Part shown: piece by piece, positions 49,861-59,262 of the stretch
How positions within the stretch are numbered: position 1 is the stretch's first letter
Layout of the letters: each line of letters opens with the position of its first letter
Source of the DNA: Actinomycetota bacterium
GTDB lineage: Bacteria; Actinomycetota; Actinomycetes; Streptosporangiales; Streptosporangiaceae
Length of the DNA stretch: 64,000 bases
Direction: 5' to 3'
Assembly: GCA_027313705.1 (NCBI GenBank)
Contig: DAHVDE010000044.1
Location: 33,135-97,134 of the forward strand
Program-made: the position numbers and the translations under genes
The notes under the pieces: model-generated
The model's database searches: none
Told to the model about the DNA's origin: nothing
The model's input: the letters and a program-made list of their open reading frames with translations, nothing else

Positions 49861-50349
49861 TCAGTCGGGGACCGCGCTGGGCAGGGAGCCGAAGGTGAGG
49901 CGGGGGACGTCATACATGGCGGGGTCGGCGGGCCGGGTCATGGCGGGCGCGGTGACTTCGACGAGGATCAGCTCGGCCAGGAACTGGATGCGGGCCGCGA
50001 GCAGGTGGCTGGTGTAGCCGGTGGCGGAACGCTCCTTCAGGCCCAGCGTGGTGTGGATATGGGGCAGGAGCTGGCCGGTGTCCTGATCGGTGGCGATGGT
50101 CCCGCAGCCCAGTGCCTCGGCGTTGGTGAGGTGGACCTTCGACCAGACCGGGGCGGCCGGATCCTCCAGCTTGTCGCAGGCGCCGACGATGTCGGCGTCA
50201 GCGAACGCGGCCAGGAACATGGGGATGTATCCGTGCCGGATGCCGCGGCTGCGGCAGAACTCCTCCATGGCGGAGAAGAATTCCTCTCCCGGGTCGAGCC
50301 GGAGCCCGAAGGTGCGGCCGGTGGTCAGCTCACTCGCGTGCAAGCGCAT
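49861..50349 (-). CDS. PCC/DUF296 (PPC) domain protein
   Basis: 162 residues. The PPC/DUF296 pattern: FGLRLDPGEEFFSAMEEFCR, then HGYIPMFLAAFADADIVGA and the His-containing LPHIHTTLGLKE, with TGYTSHLLAA. Stand-alone bacterial DUF296 proteins form trimers and may bind DNA, metal or a small ligand; the role is unknown. It lies 27 bases downstream of the asparaginase gene, in one operon. Confidence 0.85.
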   Translation of the reverse strand: MRLHASELTTGRTFGLRLDPGEEFFSAMEEFCRSRGIRHGYIPMFLAAFADADIVGACDKLEDPAAPVWSKVHLTNAEALGCGTIATDQDTGQLLPHIHTTLGLKERSATGYTSHLLAARIQFLAELILVEVTAPAMTRPADPAMYDVPRLTFGSLPSAVPD

Positions 50350-50376
50350 CTCCTTCCTTTCTGTGCCCGTGGCGGA

Positions 50377-51393
50377 TCAGGAGCCGCCGGGGTAGGAGGT
50401 GAACACGGCGGTGATCTGATCGCGGTCCGCGCCCCGGGAAAGCAGGACGTGCAGCAGCAGCCGGGCTTTGAGCGGGTCAAGGAAACCGGCGCTGATCAGT
50501 CCCCGACCAAGCAGGTCGGTTTCGGAGCCGGGGAAGCCGTAGGTACCGGCGAGGACCGGGCCCGCGCCGGTGCGCGATGCCAGGACCACGGGGACCTGGC
50601 TGGCTAGCTCGGCCAGGACGGCGACGGTCGCTGCGGGCACATGCCCGGCACCCATCGCCGCGATCACGAGCCCGTCGAACCGTCCTCGCGCGGCGCGAAG
50701 CAGCTCACCGTCGTCGCCAAGCGTGACGACGATCAGGCCGGTGCGCACCTGCCGGGCAGGCGTGGCCGGACCCGGGAGCGCTGGCCTGCCAGCGGGGCGG
50801 GTCATGAGCCGGACCTGGCCTTCCACTACGTGCCCGACTGGCCCGGCTGATGGCGATGCGAACGCCGTCAGCCTCGTGGAGTGGGCCTTGCGGACGTAGC
50901 GGGCGGCGTGGATCTCATCAGCGAAGACCACCACGCAGCCCAGCCCGCGCAGCAGCGGGCTGGCCGCCGAGGTGACAGCGGCCAGGATGTTGGCGGGGCC
51001 GTCAGGGCCGGCCTGTGCAGGGTTCCGCATGGCGCCGGTTACCACGACCGGAGTGCCGCCGTCGCAGAGCAGGTCGAGCAGGAACGCGGTCTCCTCGATC
51101 GTGTCGGTGCCCTGGACGACCACGGCTCCGGTCGCGCCAGCCGTGGCTTCCTTGCTGATAGTTTCGGCCAGTTCGCTGATATCGCCGATTGCAAGCGACG
51201 CTCCCGGCATCTTGCGGAAGTCGCGCACCTCGACTCCCATGCCGGTTTCCGCCAGGCCCGGCACGGCTGACAGCAACTGCTGGCCGCTCAGCGCTGGTAC
51301 GACGCCGCCAGGTTGTCCCGGCTCGCTTGTCATCGCGACGGTGCCACCGAGGGTGAACACGACGACTCTGGGCACTGCCAGGGGTGCGGTCAT
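50377..51393 (-). CDS. Asparaginase/glutaminase family protein
   Basis: 338 residues. N-terminal nucleophile region [15 protein letters not shown], second catalytic block [19 protein letters not shown], then [20 protein letters not shown] and [20 protein letters not shown], all in the order of L-asparaginases. No signal peptide, so a cytoplasmic type hydrolysing asparagine to aspartate, or a related amidohydrolase. Placed between a large helix-turn-helix regulator (48 bases upstream) and a DUF296 gene. Confidence 0.88.
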   Translation of the reverse strand: MTAPLAVPRVVVFTLGGTVAMTSEPGQPGGVVPALSGQQLLSAVPGLAETGMGVEVRDFRKMPGASLAIGDISELAETISKEATAGATGAVVVQGTDTIEETAFLLDLLCDGGTPVVVTGAMRNPAQAGPDGPANILAAVTSAASPLLRGLGCVVVFADEIHAARYVRKAHSTRLTAFASPSAGPVGHVVEGQVRLMTRPAGRPALPGPATPARQVRTGLIVVTLGDDGELLRAARGRFDGLVIAAMGAGHVPAATVAVLAELASQVPVVLASRTGAGPVLAGTYGFPGSETDLLGRGLISAGFLDPLKARLLLHVLLSRGADRDQITAVFTSYPGGS

Positions 51394-51441
51394 CAGATCA
51401 GCTCCAGTTCGGGACGGGGCAGGCAGGGGCTTGCGCGGGAA

Positions 51442-53226
51442 TCAATCACAGCTCGCCCGGCCTGCAGTCCCCGCGTAGCGCAGCGCGGTATCCAGCCCGT
51501 CGAGTGACAGCAGCCGGCTGGACGGGCGGATGATCCCGGCGCAGCCGTATGTGCCGAGTTCCGCGCAGCGCCTGGACAGCCAGGGCCAGTCCAGGCCAAG
51601 GTAATCGGCCAGCGCCACGAGCCGGCCGACCGGGGCAGCGGCGGCGGTCACTGAACGCGCGGCCGCGTTCCCGGTGACGCTGGCGAACTCCCGCAGGGCG
51701 GTGCCGCTTGAGGTCACTCCCGCATGCCAGGTCTCCTCGGAACGGACCCAGGTGGCGACTGTTGCTTGTTCTCCGGGAAGCAGCGCGAACCCGTCGACCT
51801 CGGCGTATCCGGGGTCGGCGGCCACCATGGTGCGGATCCCCAGCGATTCCATGAGCGCCATGGCCAGGAACAGCAGGATGCGTTCCCAGCGCGGGGACAG
51901 CACTACCGCGTCTTCCGGGACGCAGAACCCGCGAGCGAGTTCGGTGCTATGCCCGGTGAACTGGGTGCTGATCCGTCGCAAGTATTCGAGCTTGTGACGG
52001 AACAACAGCCAGACAGCGGCTTCTTCGCCGCGCTGCTCACGGGTCCAGAACACCGGCACCCCGGTTGGCCGGGCCAGGCTTCGCAGGATATGCCGGGCGC
52101 AGAAGCTTGACCCCAGCCACATCCTGGCCACAGATGTCAGGCCCGCTGCGACCTCACGGCCAGCGGCGGATTGCGGCACGCGCTCATAGCCGCTCAGCTC
52201 CCGGCGACGCTGGTCAAGCGCGTAATCGTCCGTGAGCAGCGCGTCGTCCAGGTTGGCCACCGCCCACATGATCGCGTATGTGACATCGTCCAGCTCGTAA
52301 GCCCGCGGAACTACGGTGCCCGGACCAGTTCTGTTCTCCCAGGCCAGATCAGCGGGGTACCGCGGTCCGGCGCGCAGCAGTCGCGCGGTCCCGTCGTGCT
52401 GATCTACGCCGATCAGCATTGCCCGGCGGGCCAGTGCCGGCTCGCCGTCTGGCGCCTGGTCGTCAGTGGCTTGCAGCCGCATCCTTCCGTCGGCACTCTG
52501 TTTCAGCCGCATCACGCGCATCGTCGCCGCTCCGCCGCCGTCGATGAGCCGGCCGCCTGGGAACTCGGCGTGCCAGGCAGTCCCGTCACCGATACATGCT
52601 CGCGACAGCCGTACCCCCGGCCAATTCGCCCGGACTATGCCATGAAAGGTCTCGCCGGGACTAACGACGTTCGCGCTGACCAGTTCTTGAAGGCCCGGCT
52701 CGGCATCCGTCACGCTTGGATGGGCTTGGCAAGGCAATTCGCCCACTGATGGGAAAACCGGCGGGCCCAAGGTCGTTTCCTGCTGCTCTTCCGGGCGGGG
52801 TGCCTTGCCGAGGACGATGCGGTCGGCAGGGCGCAGGTGCTGGTAGTCGGCAGTGTCCAGCAGGTCAGCGGGAGTGCAGCCGTACACGGCTGCGAGCAGC
52901 GATAGCAAGTACGGCGTAGGGCGGCGGCCGACCGGGTTGCCACTGGCGTCTTCTCCGGGCCAGCCTTCCATCTCACAAAGGTGGGAGCTGGTCATGGCCA
53001 CCGTTGTCAGGCCATGTCCCAGGCCGGCCTGCGCCGCGTAGGCGGTGATCTGCTCGGCGGCTTCGGTCAGCGACCAGCCATGGGCGTGGCGCCAGGCGGC
53101 GCGGGAGCGGTAATGGTAGCGGCGGGCGAACTCGAACGCGATCTGCCGCTGGCTCATCCCCCGGTCGCGCATCTTCTCCCGCAGCTCGCGCTGCTCCGCC
53201 CGCTGGCTGGTTTTCGCTCGGGGCAT
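51442..53226 (-). CDS. Large actinobacterial helix-turn-helix regulator (paralogue 1)
   Basis: 594 residues from the ATG at 53226, with AGGAAGA upstream; a start at 53313 is open but less likely by comparison with the paralogue at 54.0-55.6 kb. The N-terminal ~130 residues match that paralogue: RGMSQRQIAFEFARRYHYRS, AAWRHAHGWSLTEAAEQI, then RRPTPYLLSLLAAVYGC and ADLLD. The C-terminal ~450 residues have no recognised motif and differ from the paralogue. Such proteins are common in Streptosporangiales and probably regulate their adjacent operon, here asparaginase-DUF296. Confidence 0.78.
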   Translation of the reverse strand: MPRAKTSQRAEQRELREKMRDRGMSQRQIAFEFARRYHYRSRAAWRHAHGWSLTEAAEQITAYAAQAGLGHGLTTVAMTSSHLCEMEGWPGEDASGNPVGRRPTPYLLSLLAAVYGCTPADLLDTADYQHLRPADRIVLGKAPRPEEQQETTLGPPVFPSVGELPCQAHPSVTDAEPGLQELVSANVVSPGETFHGIVRANWPGVRLSRACIGDGTAWHAEFPGGRLIDGGGAATMRVMRLKQSADGRMRLQATDDQAPDGEPALARRAMLIGVDQHDGTARLLRAGPRYPADLAWENRTGPGTVVPRAYELDDVTYAIMWAVANLDDALLTDDYALDQRRRELSGYERVPQSAAGREVAAGLTSVARMWLGSSFCARHILRSLARPTGVPVFWTREQRGEEAAVWLLFRHKLEYLRRISTQFTGHSTELARGFCVPEDAVVLSPRWERILLFLAMALMESLGIRTMVAADPGYAEVDGFALLPGEQATVATWVRSEETWHAGVTSSGTALREFASVTGNAAARSVTAAAAPVGRLVALADYLGLDWPWLSRRCAELGTYGCAGIIRPSSRLLSLDGLDTALRYAGTAGRASCD

Positions 53227-53476
53227 TCCGGGGTCTTCCTGCGCGGCCCTGGGCGGGCGGTGACGGCGTGCGCTTTCACGGTAATGGTCTTGGGCCGCAG
53301 CGCAACCGGGCATTTTCCGGCGGGGAACCAGATCGTCATTCCCATGACGTTTCCGCTGCTCCCATAGTTGACCGCCCGGGAACCAGGTGATTCCCAGCCG
53401 GGTGACCTGGCGGACCGGACCTTTTCCTCTGATGGTCTTTGTCTTCCGGTCGGATGCCCGCGCGGGCCGGGCGGGG

Positions 53477-54046
53477 TCACCGGCCGCGCTTCAGATCCGC
53501 CAGGACAGTGTCGAGTTCTTCTCGTAGCGCGGCCCAGGGGAACAGGGCGTTGCCGGATTCTCCCTGGCTGGGAACCGGGAGCGGGTAGCGGGCGGGGTCG
53601 AAGATCAGGCGCACTCCCCACTCGCGCAGCGCGGTGATGCTGGCGGTGAAGGCCGGGTGCCGGGCGAGCATCTGGTTCGGGAACGGTACGGCGATCACGG
53701 GCTGCCCGGCTCCGATGGCCTCGTTCAGCAGGCCGAGGGCGAGGGTGTCGGAGATCCCGGCGGCGACCTTGTTGATCGTGTTGAAGGTGGCGGGGGCGAC
53801 GGCGAACGCGTCAGCGGGAGGCAGGATGTCCGGCTCTTCGGGACGCTTGTATCCGGAGCGGACCGGGTGGCCGGTCAGTTCGGCCAGGCGGCCAGGGTCG
53901 ATGAATTTCTCCGCTGACGGGGTCGCGATCACGCACACGTCCCATCCCTGCCCGATGGCGTACGCGGCCAGGTCGGGAAGGTCGCCGGCTGGCCGACCGC
54001 CGCAGGCGATCAGGTACAGCACTGGCCGTTCCGGTCCGCCCGTCAT
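53477..54046 (-). CDS. Flavoprotein (phosphopantothenoylcysteine decarboxylase-like fold)
   Basis: 189 residues. VLYLIACGGRPAGDLPDLAA is the N-terminal FMN-binding strand-loop; ADAFAVAPATFNTINKVAAG and ISDTLALGLLNEAIGAGQPV are the family signatures of the CoaC/UbiX/EpiD-like flavoprotein domain. It is too short for a CoaBC fusion. It may decarboxylate a peptide- or cysteine-derived substrate; partner unknown. It overlaps the upstream regulator gene (ATGA). The 250 bases to its left hold nothing coding that I can support. Confidence 0.85.
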   Translation of the reverse strand: MTGGPERPVLYLIACGGRPAGDLPDLAAYAIGQGWDVCVIATPSAEKFIDPGRLAELTGHPVRSGYKRPEEPDILPPADAFAVAPATFNTINKVAAGISDTLALGLLNEAIGAGQPVIAVPFPNQMLARHPAFTASITALREWGVRLIFDPARYPLPVPSQGESGNALFPWAALREELDTVLADLKRGR

Positions 54047-55581
54047 GATGCCCCCTGTTCGCCCGGGTAGCTCATCCTCGCGGCGAGTGCGAGCAAGGCC
54101 TCGCCCGGCACCGGGGTGGCTCGCAGCAGGCTAGCCGCGAGGCCGCGGGCGCCGGGATTGCGGCGTACTTCCTCGGGGGCTGCGTGTTCGGCGTCAAGGA
54201 GCGCCAGCGCCGCTGACTCCTGGTCGCCGCAGAGGGCGTGGCCGCGTGCCTTGCCGAGCAGCAGGAATGTTCGCCGTTCGGCGAGGTGGGCCGGGAGCTT
54301 CCCGGCCGGTATCTGCGCCGCCCTGGTGACGGCTCCGGTGCCGTCACCAATGTCGGCTGCTACGTTGACCGCGTGGATCAGCCAGTTCGCCGGTCCGAAG
54401 ATCGAGTACAGGTCGGCTTGCTCCGCTGTGCCGAGCAGGTCCGCCGCTACCTTCGACGCGCCGAGAAGTTCCCGCGCCTGCGCGGCGTCGCCGGCCTGGG
54501 CTGCGGCGAGGGCGGCTGTGGCTAGCAGCGCGCCCCACATCGCGGTGTGCGATCGGGTGGCGTTCAGGACCGGGCAGAGCTGATCAGCGGCGGTGACCGC
54601 CAGGGTTCGGGCCGATTCCAGGTGCCCGGCCGACAGCAGCACGTTCGCCAGCCGGTAGGCCGCCGCGCCGGACAGCAGCGGGTCACCGGTGCTGCCTGCG
54701 GCGCGCATGGCCCGGTCAGCGGCGATTCCGGCCAGTTCCGGCGAGCCCGATGTCTTGGCCAGCGAGGAAGCCACGTTGTACAGGTGGGTGAGCACAGCCG
54801 CTACCCGGCGGTCCTGCGGCCGGCTCATCTCGCATCCGCGAGCCAGCGTCAGGATCGCCGGCAGTTCCGCGGCCAGCTGGCGGTAGCGGGCAGCCTGCCG
54901 CAGCCGCCACATTTCGGCGGCCTGGCCCGCCAGGTCGGTGATCGGCGCATCGCCTGGTGGCTGCGCCGATGTCAGGGCACCGGCTAGGGGAGCCAGTCCT
55001 GGCGAGTACGTGATGGCGGCGGCCCTGACCGGCAGGTCCGCCGCCGGGTCCGGACCGAGATGCCGTGCGGACGCCAGCGGAGGCGGCGTGTAAGCGATCC
55101 GGGCCGCAGGGTGTATCAACGGCTGCTGGCCGGGCCGGCCGCTGTCGCTTTCCGGTCCGCCGGCGGCGGCGGTCTTGCTGATCACCAGGAGGTCGGCGGG
55201 GTTCATGTGCTCGTAGTCGGCGTGGTCTAGCAAGTCGGCTGGCCCGCAGCCGTAGACCGCGGCGAGCAGCGACAGGAGATACGGCGTGGGCCTACGGCCG
55301 GACGGCTTCGCCCCGTACCCGGGCCACGCTTCCGTTTCGCACAGGTGCGGGCCGGTCATCACCACGGCCGTACTGGAACCGGATCGGGCGGCGTAGCTGG
55401 TGATCTGCCCGGCGGCCTGCTGCAGCGACCAGCCCCGGGCGTGGCGCCAGGCGGCGCGGGGCCGCATGTCGTAGCGGCGGCCGAACTCGAACGCGATCTG
55501 CCGGTGTGTTAAACCCTGGGCTCGCATCCGTTCCCGCAGCGCGCGCCGCTCGGCCCGCTCACTGGTCTTCGCATACGCCAT
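54043..55581 (-). CDS. Large actinobacterial helix-turn-helix regulator with TPR-like repeats (paralogue 2)
   Basis: 512 residues from the ATG at 55581, with GGAAGGTGAG upstream. The N-terminal block is shared with the 51.4 kb paralogue (GLTHRQIAFEFGRRYDMRP, AAWRHARGWSLQQAAGQI, RRPTPYLLSLLAAVYGC). The C-terminal ~280 residues are helical with TPR-like repeats (AGDAAQARELLGASKVAADL and similar). It likely senses a ligand or protein through the TPR part and regulates the coupled flavoprotein gene. Confidence 0.8.
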   Translation of the reverse strand: MAYAKTSERAERRALRERMRAQGLTHRQIAFEFGRRYDMRPRAAWRHARGWSLQQAAGQITSYAARSGSSTAVVMTGPHLCETEAWPGYGAKPSGRRPTPYLLSLLAAVYGCGPADLLDHADYEHMNPADLLVISKTAAAGGPESDSGRPGQQPLIHPAARIAYTPPPLASARHLGPDPAADLPVRAAAITYSPGLAPLAGALTSAQPPGDAPITDLAGQAAEMWRLRQAARYRQLAAELPAILTLARGCEMSRPQDRRVAAVLTHLYNVASSLAKTSGSPELAGIAADRAMRAAGSTGDPLLSGAAAYRLANVLLSAGHLESARTLAVTAADQLCPVLNATRSHTAMWGALLATAALAAAQAGDAAQARELLGASKVAADLLGTAEQADLYSIFGPANWLIHAVNVAADIGDGTGAVTRAAQIPAGKLPAHLAERRTFLLLGKARGHALCGDQESAALALLDAEHAAPEEVRRNPGARGLAASLLRATPVPGEALLALAARMSYPGEQGAS

Positions 55582-55878
55582 CCGGCTCACCTTCCCGGCC
55601 CAGGGCACCACCGCTAACGCCGCCACCAGGATCTACCGTAACCGCCGGATGGCCAGGCCGCCCGCATCCGCAGCTCGTGCCGAATTTCCTGCCCTTCTCA
55701 GTACAGTTTCCGCAGGTCACCGCCAGACACGGCCGGGAATGACAAGTGTCCCGTGCCAGGGAGCGATCACAGGCCGGCGAGCGACCAGGCTAAACGGCCA
55801 TGAGCGCGAACACGCGAGCAGTTCTGTACGCGGCGAAACGCGGGTACCAGCGCGCTCCCGCCGCTGTGAGGACATGAA
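55582..55878. promoter_or_regulatory. Divergent spacer between regulator and RsbW-like operons
   Basis: 297 bases separating divergent transcription units. No convincing gene. Promoters of both operons should be here; GAGG just before 55879 is the ribosome site of the right-hand operon. Confidence 0.45.
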
Positions 55879-56310
55879 ATGCCGGCGACCATTGCCAGCG
55901 GCCGTTCCGCCGGCTGCCTGCTCGACCCGGATCCGGCGAACGTCGCCCGGGCCCGCGATCTGGCCCGCCGGGCGCTACGTGAATGGCGGCTCGGCGATCT
56001 GGCGGACCTGGCCGCAATCGTCGTCTCAGAGCTCGTGACCAACGCCGTCCGCCACGGAGCCGGCCCGGTCAGGCTGCGGATCTCCTGCGCTGGCGGCATC
56101 CTTCGCACCGAAGTCCACGACCACGGTACCGGCCGCCCGGTCCGCCGACTAGCGGGCGCCGATGATGAGAACGGCCGGGGTCTCGCACTGCTCGGCGACC
56201 TGGCGGAGTTGCACCACGGTGCGCTGGGCGTGGCGGAAGACCAGAACGGCACCGGAAAGACCGTCTTCGTCACTTTGGCCGTCCCCGCCGTATCGGCAGG
56301 TAACCGGTGA
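55879..56310 (+). CDS. ATP-binding protein, anti-sigma-factor (RsbW-like) HATPase
   Basis: 143 residues. A GHKL/HATPase_c fold without a dimerisation domain: N-box VVSELVTNAVRHGAGPVRLR, then EVHDHGTGRPV and ENGRGLALLGDLAELHHGAL, and a late GTGKTVFVTL. Such single-domain kinases are very numerous in filamentous actinomycetes and phosphorylate anti-anti-sigma factors or act as switch proteins. Coupled to the next gene by a GTGA overlap. Confidence 0.88.
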   Translation: MPATIASGRSAGCLLDPDPANVARARDLARRALREWRLGDLADLAAIVVSELVTNAVRHGAGPVRLRISCAGGILRTEVHDHGTGRPVRRLAGADDENGRGLALLGDLAELHHGALGVAEDQNGTGKTVFVTLAVPAVSAGNR

Positions 56311-56660
56311 CCAGAGACTTCACTGCGGCCACGTTCCCAGGCCAGGCGTCCTCGATGAGCTGGCCCAGGGATCTGACGCCCGTTCTGGTGCTGGCGGCAC
56401 TGCGGGCCGCGCTGGCCATCAGGGGTGTCGCAATAACCGGTATGACGCTCACCCGCCTCGGCGGCGTCCTGATCCTGCCCGGCGGCTTCAACGTCATGTG
56501 CCGCTCTGGCTGGCTGTGGTGGCGGTTGGGGAGGCTGAGCGGCACCGGGCGGCCGCTTCACGCCATTCATCCCGCAGACGACCCGGTCGGCGCCGCCCGC
56601 AGGATCGTCCTCCTCCTAGCCCAGCCGACCGAGAGCGCCGGCCCGCCTGCCGCGCCATGA
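56307..56660 (+). CDS. Small hypothetical protein downstream of RsbW-like ATPase
   Basis: 117 residues from a GTG overlapping the previous stop. One moderately hydrophobic middle (LVLAALRAALAIRGVAITGM), then a GGVLILPGGFNVMCRSGWLW segment. No motif recognised. The overlap with both neighbours supports it as a real gene. Confidence 0.65.
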   Translation: MTRDFTAATFPGQASSMSWPRDLTPVLVLAALRAALAIRGVAITGMTLTRLGGVLILPGGFNVMCRSGWLWWRLGRLSGTGRPLHAIHPADDPVGAARRIVLLLAQPTESAGPPAAP

Positions 56661-56866
56661 CCGAGCCACCGCCAGCACCCGGTGCGCCCGGATGCCCGGA
56701 CCTTCCGGGCCGCGATCCCGGTGAATCCTGGACGTGGATAGTGCGCGCGGCGGCTCCGCAGCGCGATCCGGCCGTACTCCGCCGGGTCCTGCGCGGTCTG
56801 GAGAACCTGCCGGACACCGCACCCCCGCCCGCTAGCTGCGCGGCGGGAGCCGCGACCAGTTCCTGA
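56657..56866 (+). CDS. Small hypothetical protein (69 aa)
   Basis: The ATG at 56657 overlaps the previous stop (ATGA); TGA at 56864-56866. Pro-rich start, then a helical stretch with WTWIVRAAAPQRDPAVLRRV and a Pro/Ala-rich end. It is the last gene of the short plus-strand operon, convergent with the conjugation module. No family recognised. Confidence 0.6.
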   Translation: MTEPPPAPGAPGCPDLPGRDPGESWTWIVRAAAPQRDPAVLRRVLRGLENLPDTAPPPASCAAGAATSS

Positions 56867-56902
56867 TCGTGGTATCCGCCGGGGCACGCCCGGCCGGCCC
56901 GA

Positions 56903-57928
56903 TCACCCACCCGGAAGGTTTCCGGTCAGGGCTGGGTCGGCGAGGGGGCGGACGAACCCGACAAGCGCGGGGGTGTCCTGGTAGGCCATGGTGGTGATCG
57001 GCCCGCAGGTAGGGCAGTTGGCGATGACCATCTGGCCGCCGCCGATGACGAGGCCGACGTGGCCGGGGTGGCTGGGCGTTGATCCGGGGCCGGTGTTGAA
57101 GAAGACGAGGTCGCCGGGTTGTTCCTGGCCTTTCGGGATGTGGGGCTGGAGTGGCCACAGGCCGAAGGTGGTGCGGGGCAGGGTGATGCCGACGCTGCGG
57201 TAGGCTGCGTAGATCAGCCCTGAGCAGTCGAACGCGTCGGGACCGGTTGCTCCCCATTGGTAGGGCTTGCCGATCTGAGCCAGCGCGAAGGCGATGATCT
57301 GGGCGGCGATCTTGCTGGGTGCCTGGCTGACGATGGCGATCGTGCAGGCGGTCCCGGTTTGCTGGGCCGCGGTGATGGTGTAGCCGCCGGCGGCGTAGGT
57401 GCTGGCCCATTTCAGTACGGTGGCGACGTAGTCGGCTGAGTGGTTGTAGGCGAAGATGGCGGCGGGCATGCTGGTGCGGGCGCCGCTGGCGACCAGGAGG
57501 CGGGCGGCGGCGGGGATGGCGTCGGCTGGGTTCCAGATGTTGCCGCCCTGGCCGTAGATCGCCCAGGTTGAGGGCAGGAACTGCATCGGGCCGAGGGCGC
57601 CCGCGGTCGATGGCCCGTTGTTGGCGCCGTGGCCGCTTTCGACTTCGCCGATCGCGGCCAGGATGGTCCACGGGATGCCGTAGGTGCTCCCGGCCTGCTG
57701 GTAGAGCGCGAGGTAGTTCGCGGGGATCGCGGATGCCGCCGGGGCCGGGGCGGGCTGGGCGGCGGACTGGCTGCAGCTGGCGGTGCTGAGGACCGAGGCG
57801 GCGCTGGTGAATAGCAGCGGCATGAGGATCAGCAGCGCGACAGCGGCGACCACGATGACGACGGCCGCGCTGGCCGCGCCCTGGTCGCCGTTCCGCGGGC
57901 CGCGGGCCGGCCTGGCCGGAGCGGTCAC
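56903..57928 (-). CDS. T4SS peptidoglycan hydrolase: lytic transglycosylase plus NlpC/P60
   Basis: 341 residues from a GTG at 57928 that overlaps the previous gene's stop (GTGA). One N-terminal membrane helix (AAVVIVVAAVALLILMPLLF) is followed by a Pro/Ala linker. Next comes a transglycosylase domain (IPWTILAAIGEVESGHG with catalytic Glu, GPMQFLPSTWAIYG), then an NlpC/P60 peptidase (DAFDCSGLIYAAYRSVGI with catalytic Cys, HPGHVGLVIGGG with His). It opens the cell wall for the mating channel, as in other Gram-positive conjugative elements. Last gene of the module visible here. Confidence 0.9.
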   Translation of the reverse strand: MTAPARPARGPRNGDQGAASAAVVIVVAAVALLILMPLLFTSAASVLSTASCSQSAAQPAPAPAASAIPANYLALYQQAGSTYGIPWTILAAIGEVESGHGANNGPSTAGALGPMQFLPSTWAIYGQGGNIWNPADAIPAAARLLVASGARTSMPAAIFAYNHSADYVATVLKWASTYAAGGYTITAAQQTGTACTIAIVSQAPSKIAAQIIAFALAQIGKPYQWGATGPDAFDCSGLIYAAYRSVGITLPRTTFGLWPLQPHIPKGQEQPGDLVFFNTGPGSTPSHPGHVGLVIGGGQMVIANCPTCGPITTMAYQDTPALVGFVRPLADPALTGNLPGG

Positions 57929-58254
57929 GACATGCTCCCGGCTTGCCCGTCGGTGGCCAGGTCGATTGCGTATACCTTCCAGGTTTCGGCTGTCAGGGTC
58001 ATGGTGACGGCGTATCTGATGGTGACCTGGCTCGCCGCGCCTGCGGCAGCGAGGTCCTGGCGGGCGGTGACCAGGAAAGTGACGGAGGTGCCGCCGATGT
58101 CGCGGATCGCGGTGACGGCCGCGGTGCTGACGGCGTTTTCCTTTCCGGTGGTTCGCTGCTGGCTGAGCCCGGGCGCGGTGAAGCCCTGCTCCAGTGCGGC
58201 CTGAAGGACGCTGGTGGTTAGGACGCGGCTGGCCACCGGGGGATTGCCGGGCAT
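57925..58254 (-). CDS. Small conjugation protein, VirB8/TcpC-like (NTF2 fold)
   Basis: 109 residues, no membrane segment. The second half (AAGAASQVTIRYAVTMTLTA, ETWKVYAIDLATDGQAGSM) reads as the strands of the NTF2-like domain of TcpC/VirB8 proteins, which form part of the mating channel. It is much shorter than typical TcpC, which has a transmembrane helix and two such domains. It is located between the replication-relaxation and transglycosylase genes. Confidence 0.55.
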   Translation of the reverse strand: MPGNPPVASRVLTTSVLQAALEQGFTAPGLSQQRTTGKENAVSTAAVTAIRDIGGTSVTFLVTARQDLAAAGAASQVTIRYAVTMTLTAETWKVYAIDLATDGQAGSMS

Positions 58255-58260
58255 GGGGTC

Positions 58261-59262
58261 TCACTTCCTGGTGCTGGTCTCCCGGCCGGGTGGCATGGGC
58301 CGCACGGGCGGGGTCCAGTTGCGGCTGGCTGGCCCGCCTGGCGCGGCCTGTGGTGGTGCCGACTCGGACGGTTCGGTGGTGCCGCCGTGGTGCTGGTGAC
58401 CGAGGCCGGCCAGGCGGATCCGGGGGCCGTTACTGGCGATGGGCAGCCAGACCGGCCCGGCGGGCTGGGTGCCGCCCTCGGCGATGGTGGTGGCGACGGG
58501 AACGGGTGTGCCGGCGAAGGCGGCGCGGGCGCTGGTCTCGCGTTTGCGGGTGGGGAACCAGAACAGGACGGGGGTGGTGATGCCGGTGGCGGTGGCGAGG
58601 TCGGCGTAGCCGGGGAGCTTGGCGGCGACCTGGCGGATCGTCTCGGTGCCGGTGTCGTATTCGAGGAAGAAATCGGTTTCGGTGTCGTGCTCGCGCCAGC
58701 GGCCGTATCCGTCGGGGCGGGCCAGGTCGCCCCAGACGGCGGCGCAGCGGGTTTCGGGCCACCATTCGGCCAGTTCGCAGAAGGGCCTGGCGCGGGCGCG
58801 GGCGGCCAGGGCGGTGAAGACGCCGTTGGCGCCAGTGGTGTGGGCGAGGATGGCGGAGTGGAAGATCGCCATCGCCTGGTCGCGGCGGTAGCCGAGCTGC
58901 GCGATCGTGATGCCGAGCCGGGTCGCCAGGACGGCGGCGCCGGCGTCGCCGAGGACGTAGTGCATGGGTGCTGACCCGGTGGGGGTGAATGGCTGGATCC
59001 GGTCGACGGCGCGCAGCCACCACAGGTGCCGCATCCGGTGCGCGCAGGTGGTAACCGACCCGAACGCGAGCTGCGCGATCTGGAAGGTGGTCAGTACCCG
59101 GTGCTCCCACAGCATGGCCAGCAGCCACCGGTCGCGGCTGGTGAGCCGCGCGGCGAGGGTGGTGAGCAGGTCCGCTGACAGCCTGGGCCGGGCCTGCCGC
59201 TCCGGCCGGACCGGGCGGCCCTGCCAGGCCGGGGGGACAGCCGCTGCCGGGACCGGGCTCAC
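58261..59262 (-). CDS. Replication-relaxation family protein
   Basis: 333 residues from a GTG overlapping the VirD4 stop. The family opening is a winged helix: TSRDRWLLAMLWEHRVLTTF, QIAQLAFGSVTTCAHRM. YVLGDAGAAVLATRLG and a late endonuclease-like core (TETDFFLEYDTGTETIRQVA) follow. Replication-relaxation (PF13814) proteins accompany conjugative elements of actinobacteria and are thought to act at the transfer origin or in plasmid replication. Pro-rich C-terminal tail. Confidence 0.82.
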   Translation of the reverse strand: MSPVPAAAVPPAWQGRPVRPERQARPRLSADLLTTLAARLTSRDRWLLAMLWEHRVLTTFQIAQLAFGSVTTCAHRMRHLWWLRAVDRIQPFTPTGSAPMHYVLGDAGAAVLATRLGITIAQLGYRRDQAMAIFHSAILAHTTGANGVFTALAARARARPFCELAEWWPETRCAAVWGDLARPDGYGRWREHDTETDFFLEYDTGTETIRQVAAKLPGYADLATATGITTPVLFWFPTRKRETSARAAFAGTPVPVATTIAEGGTQPAGPVWLPIASNGPRIRLAGLGHQHHGGTTEPSESAPPQAAPGGPASRNWTPPVRPMPPGRETSTRK

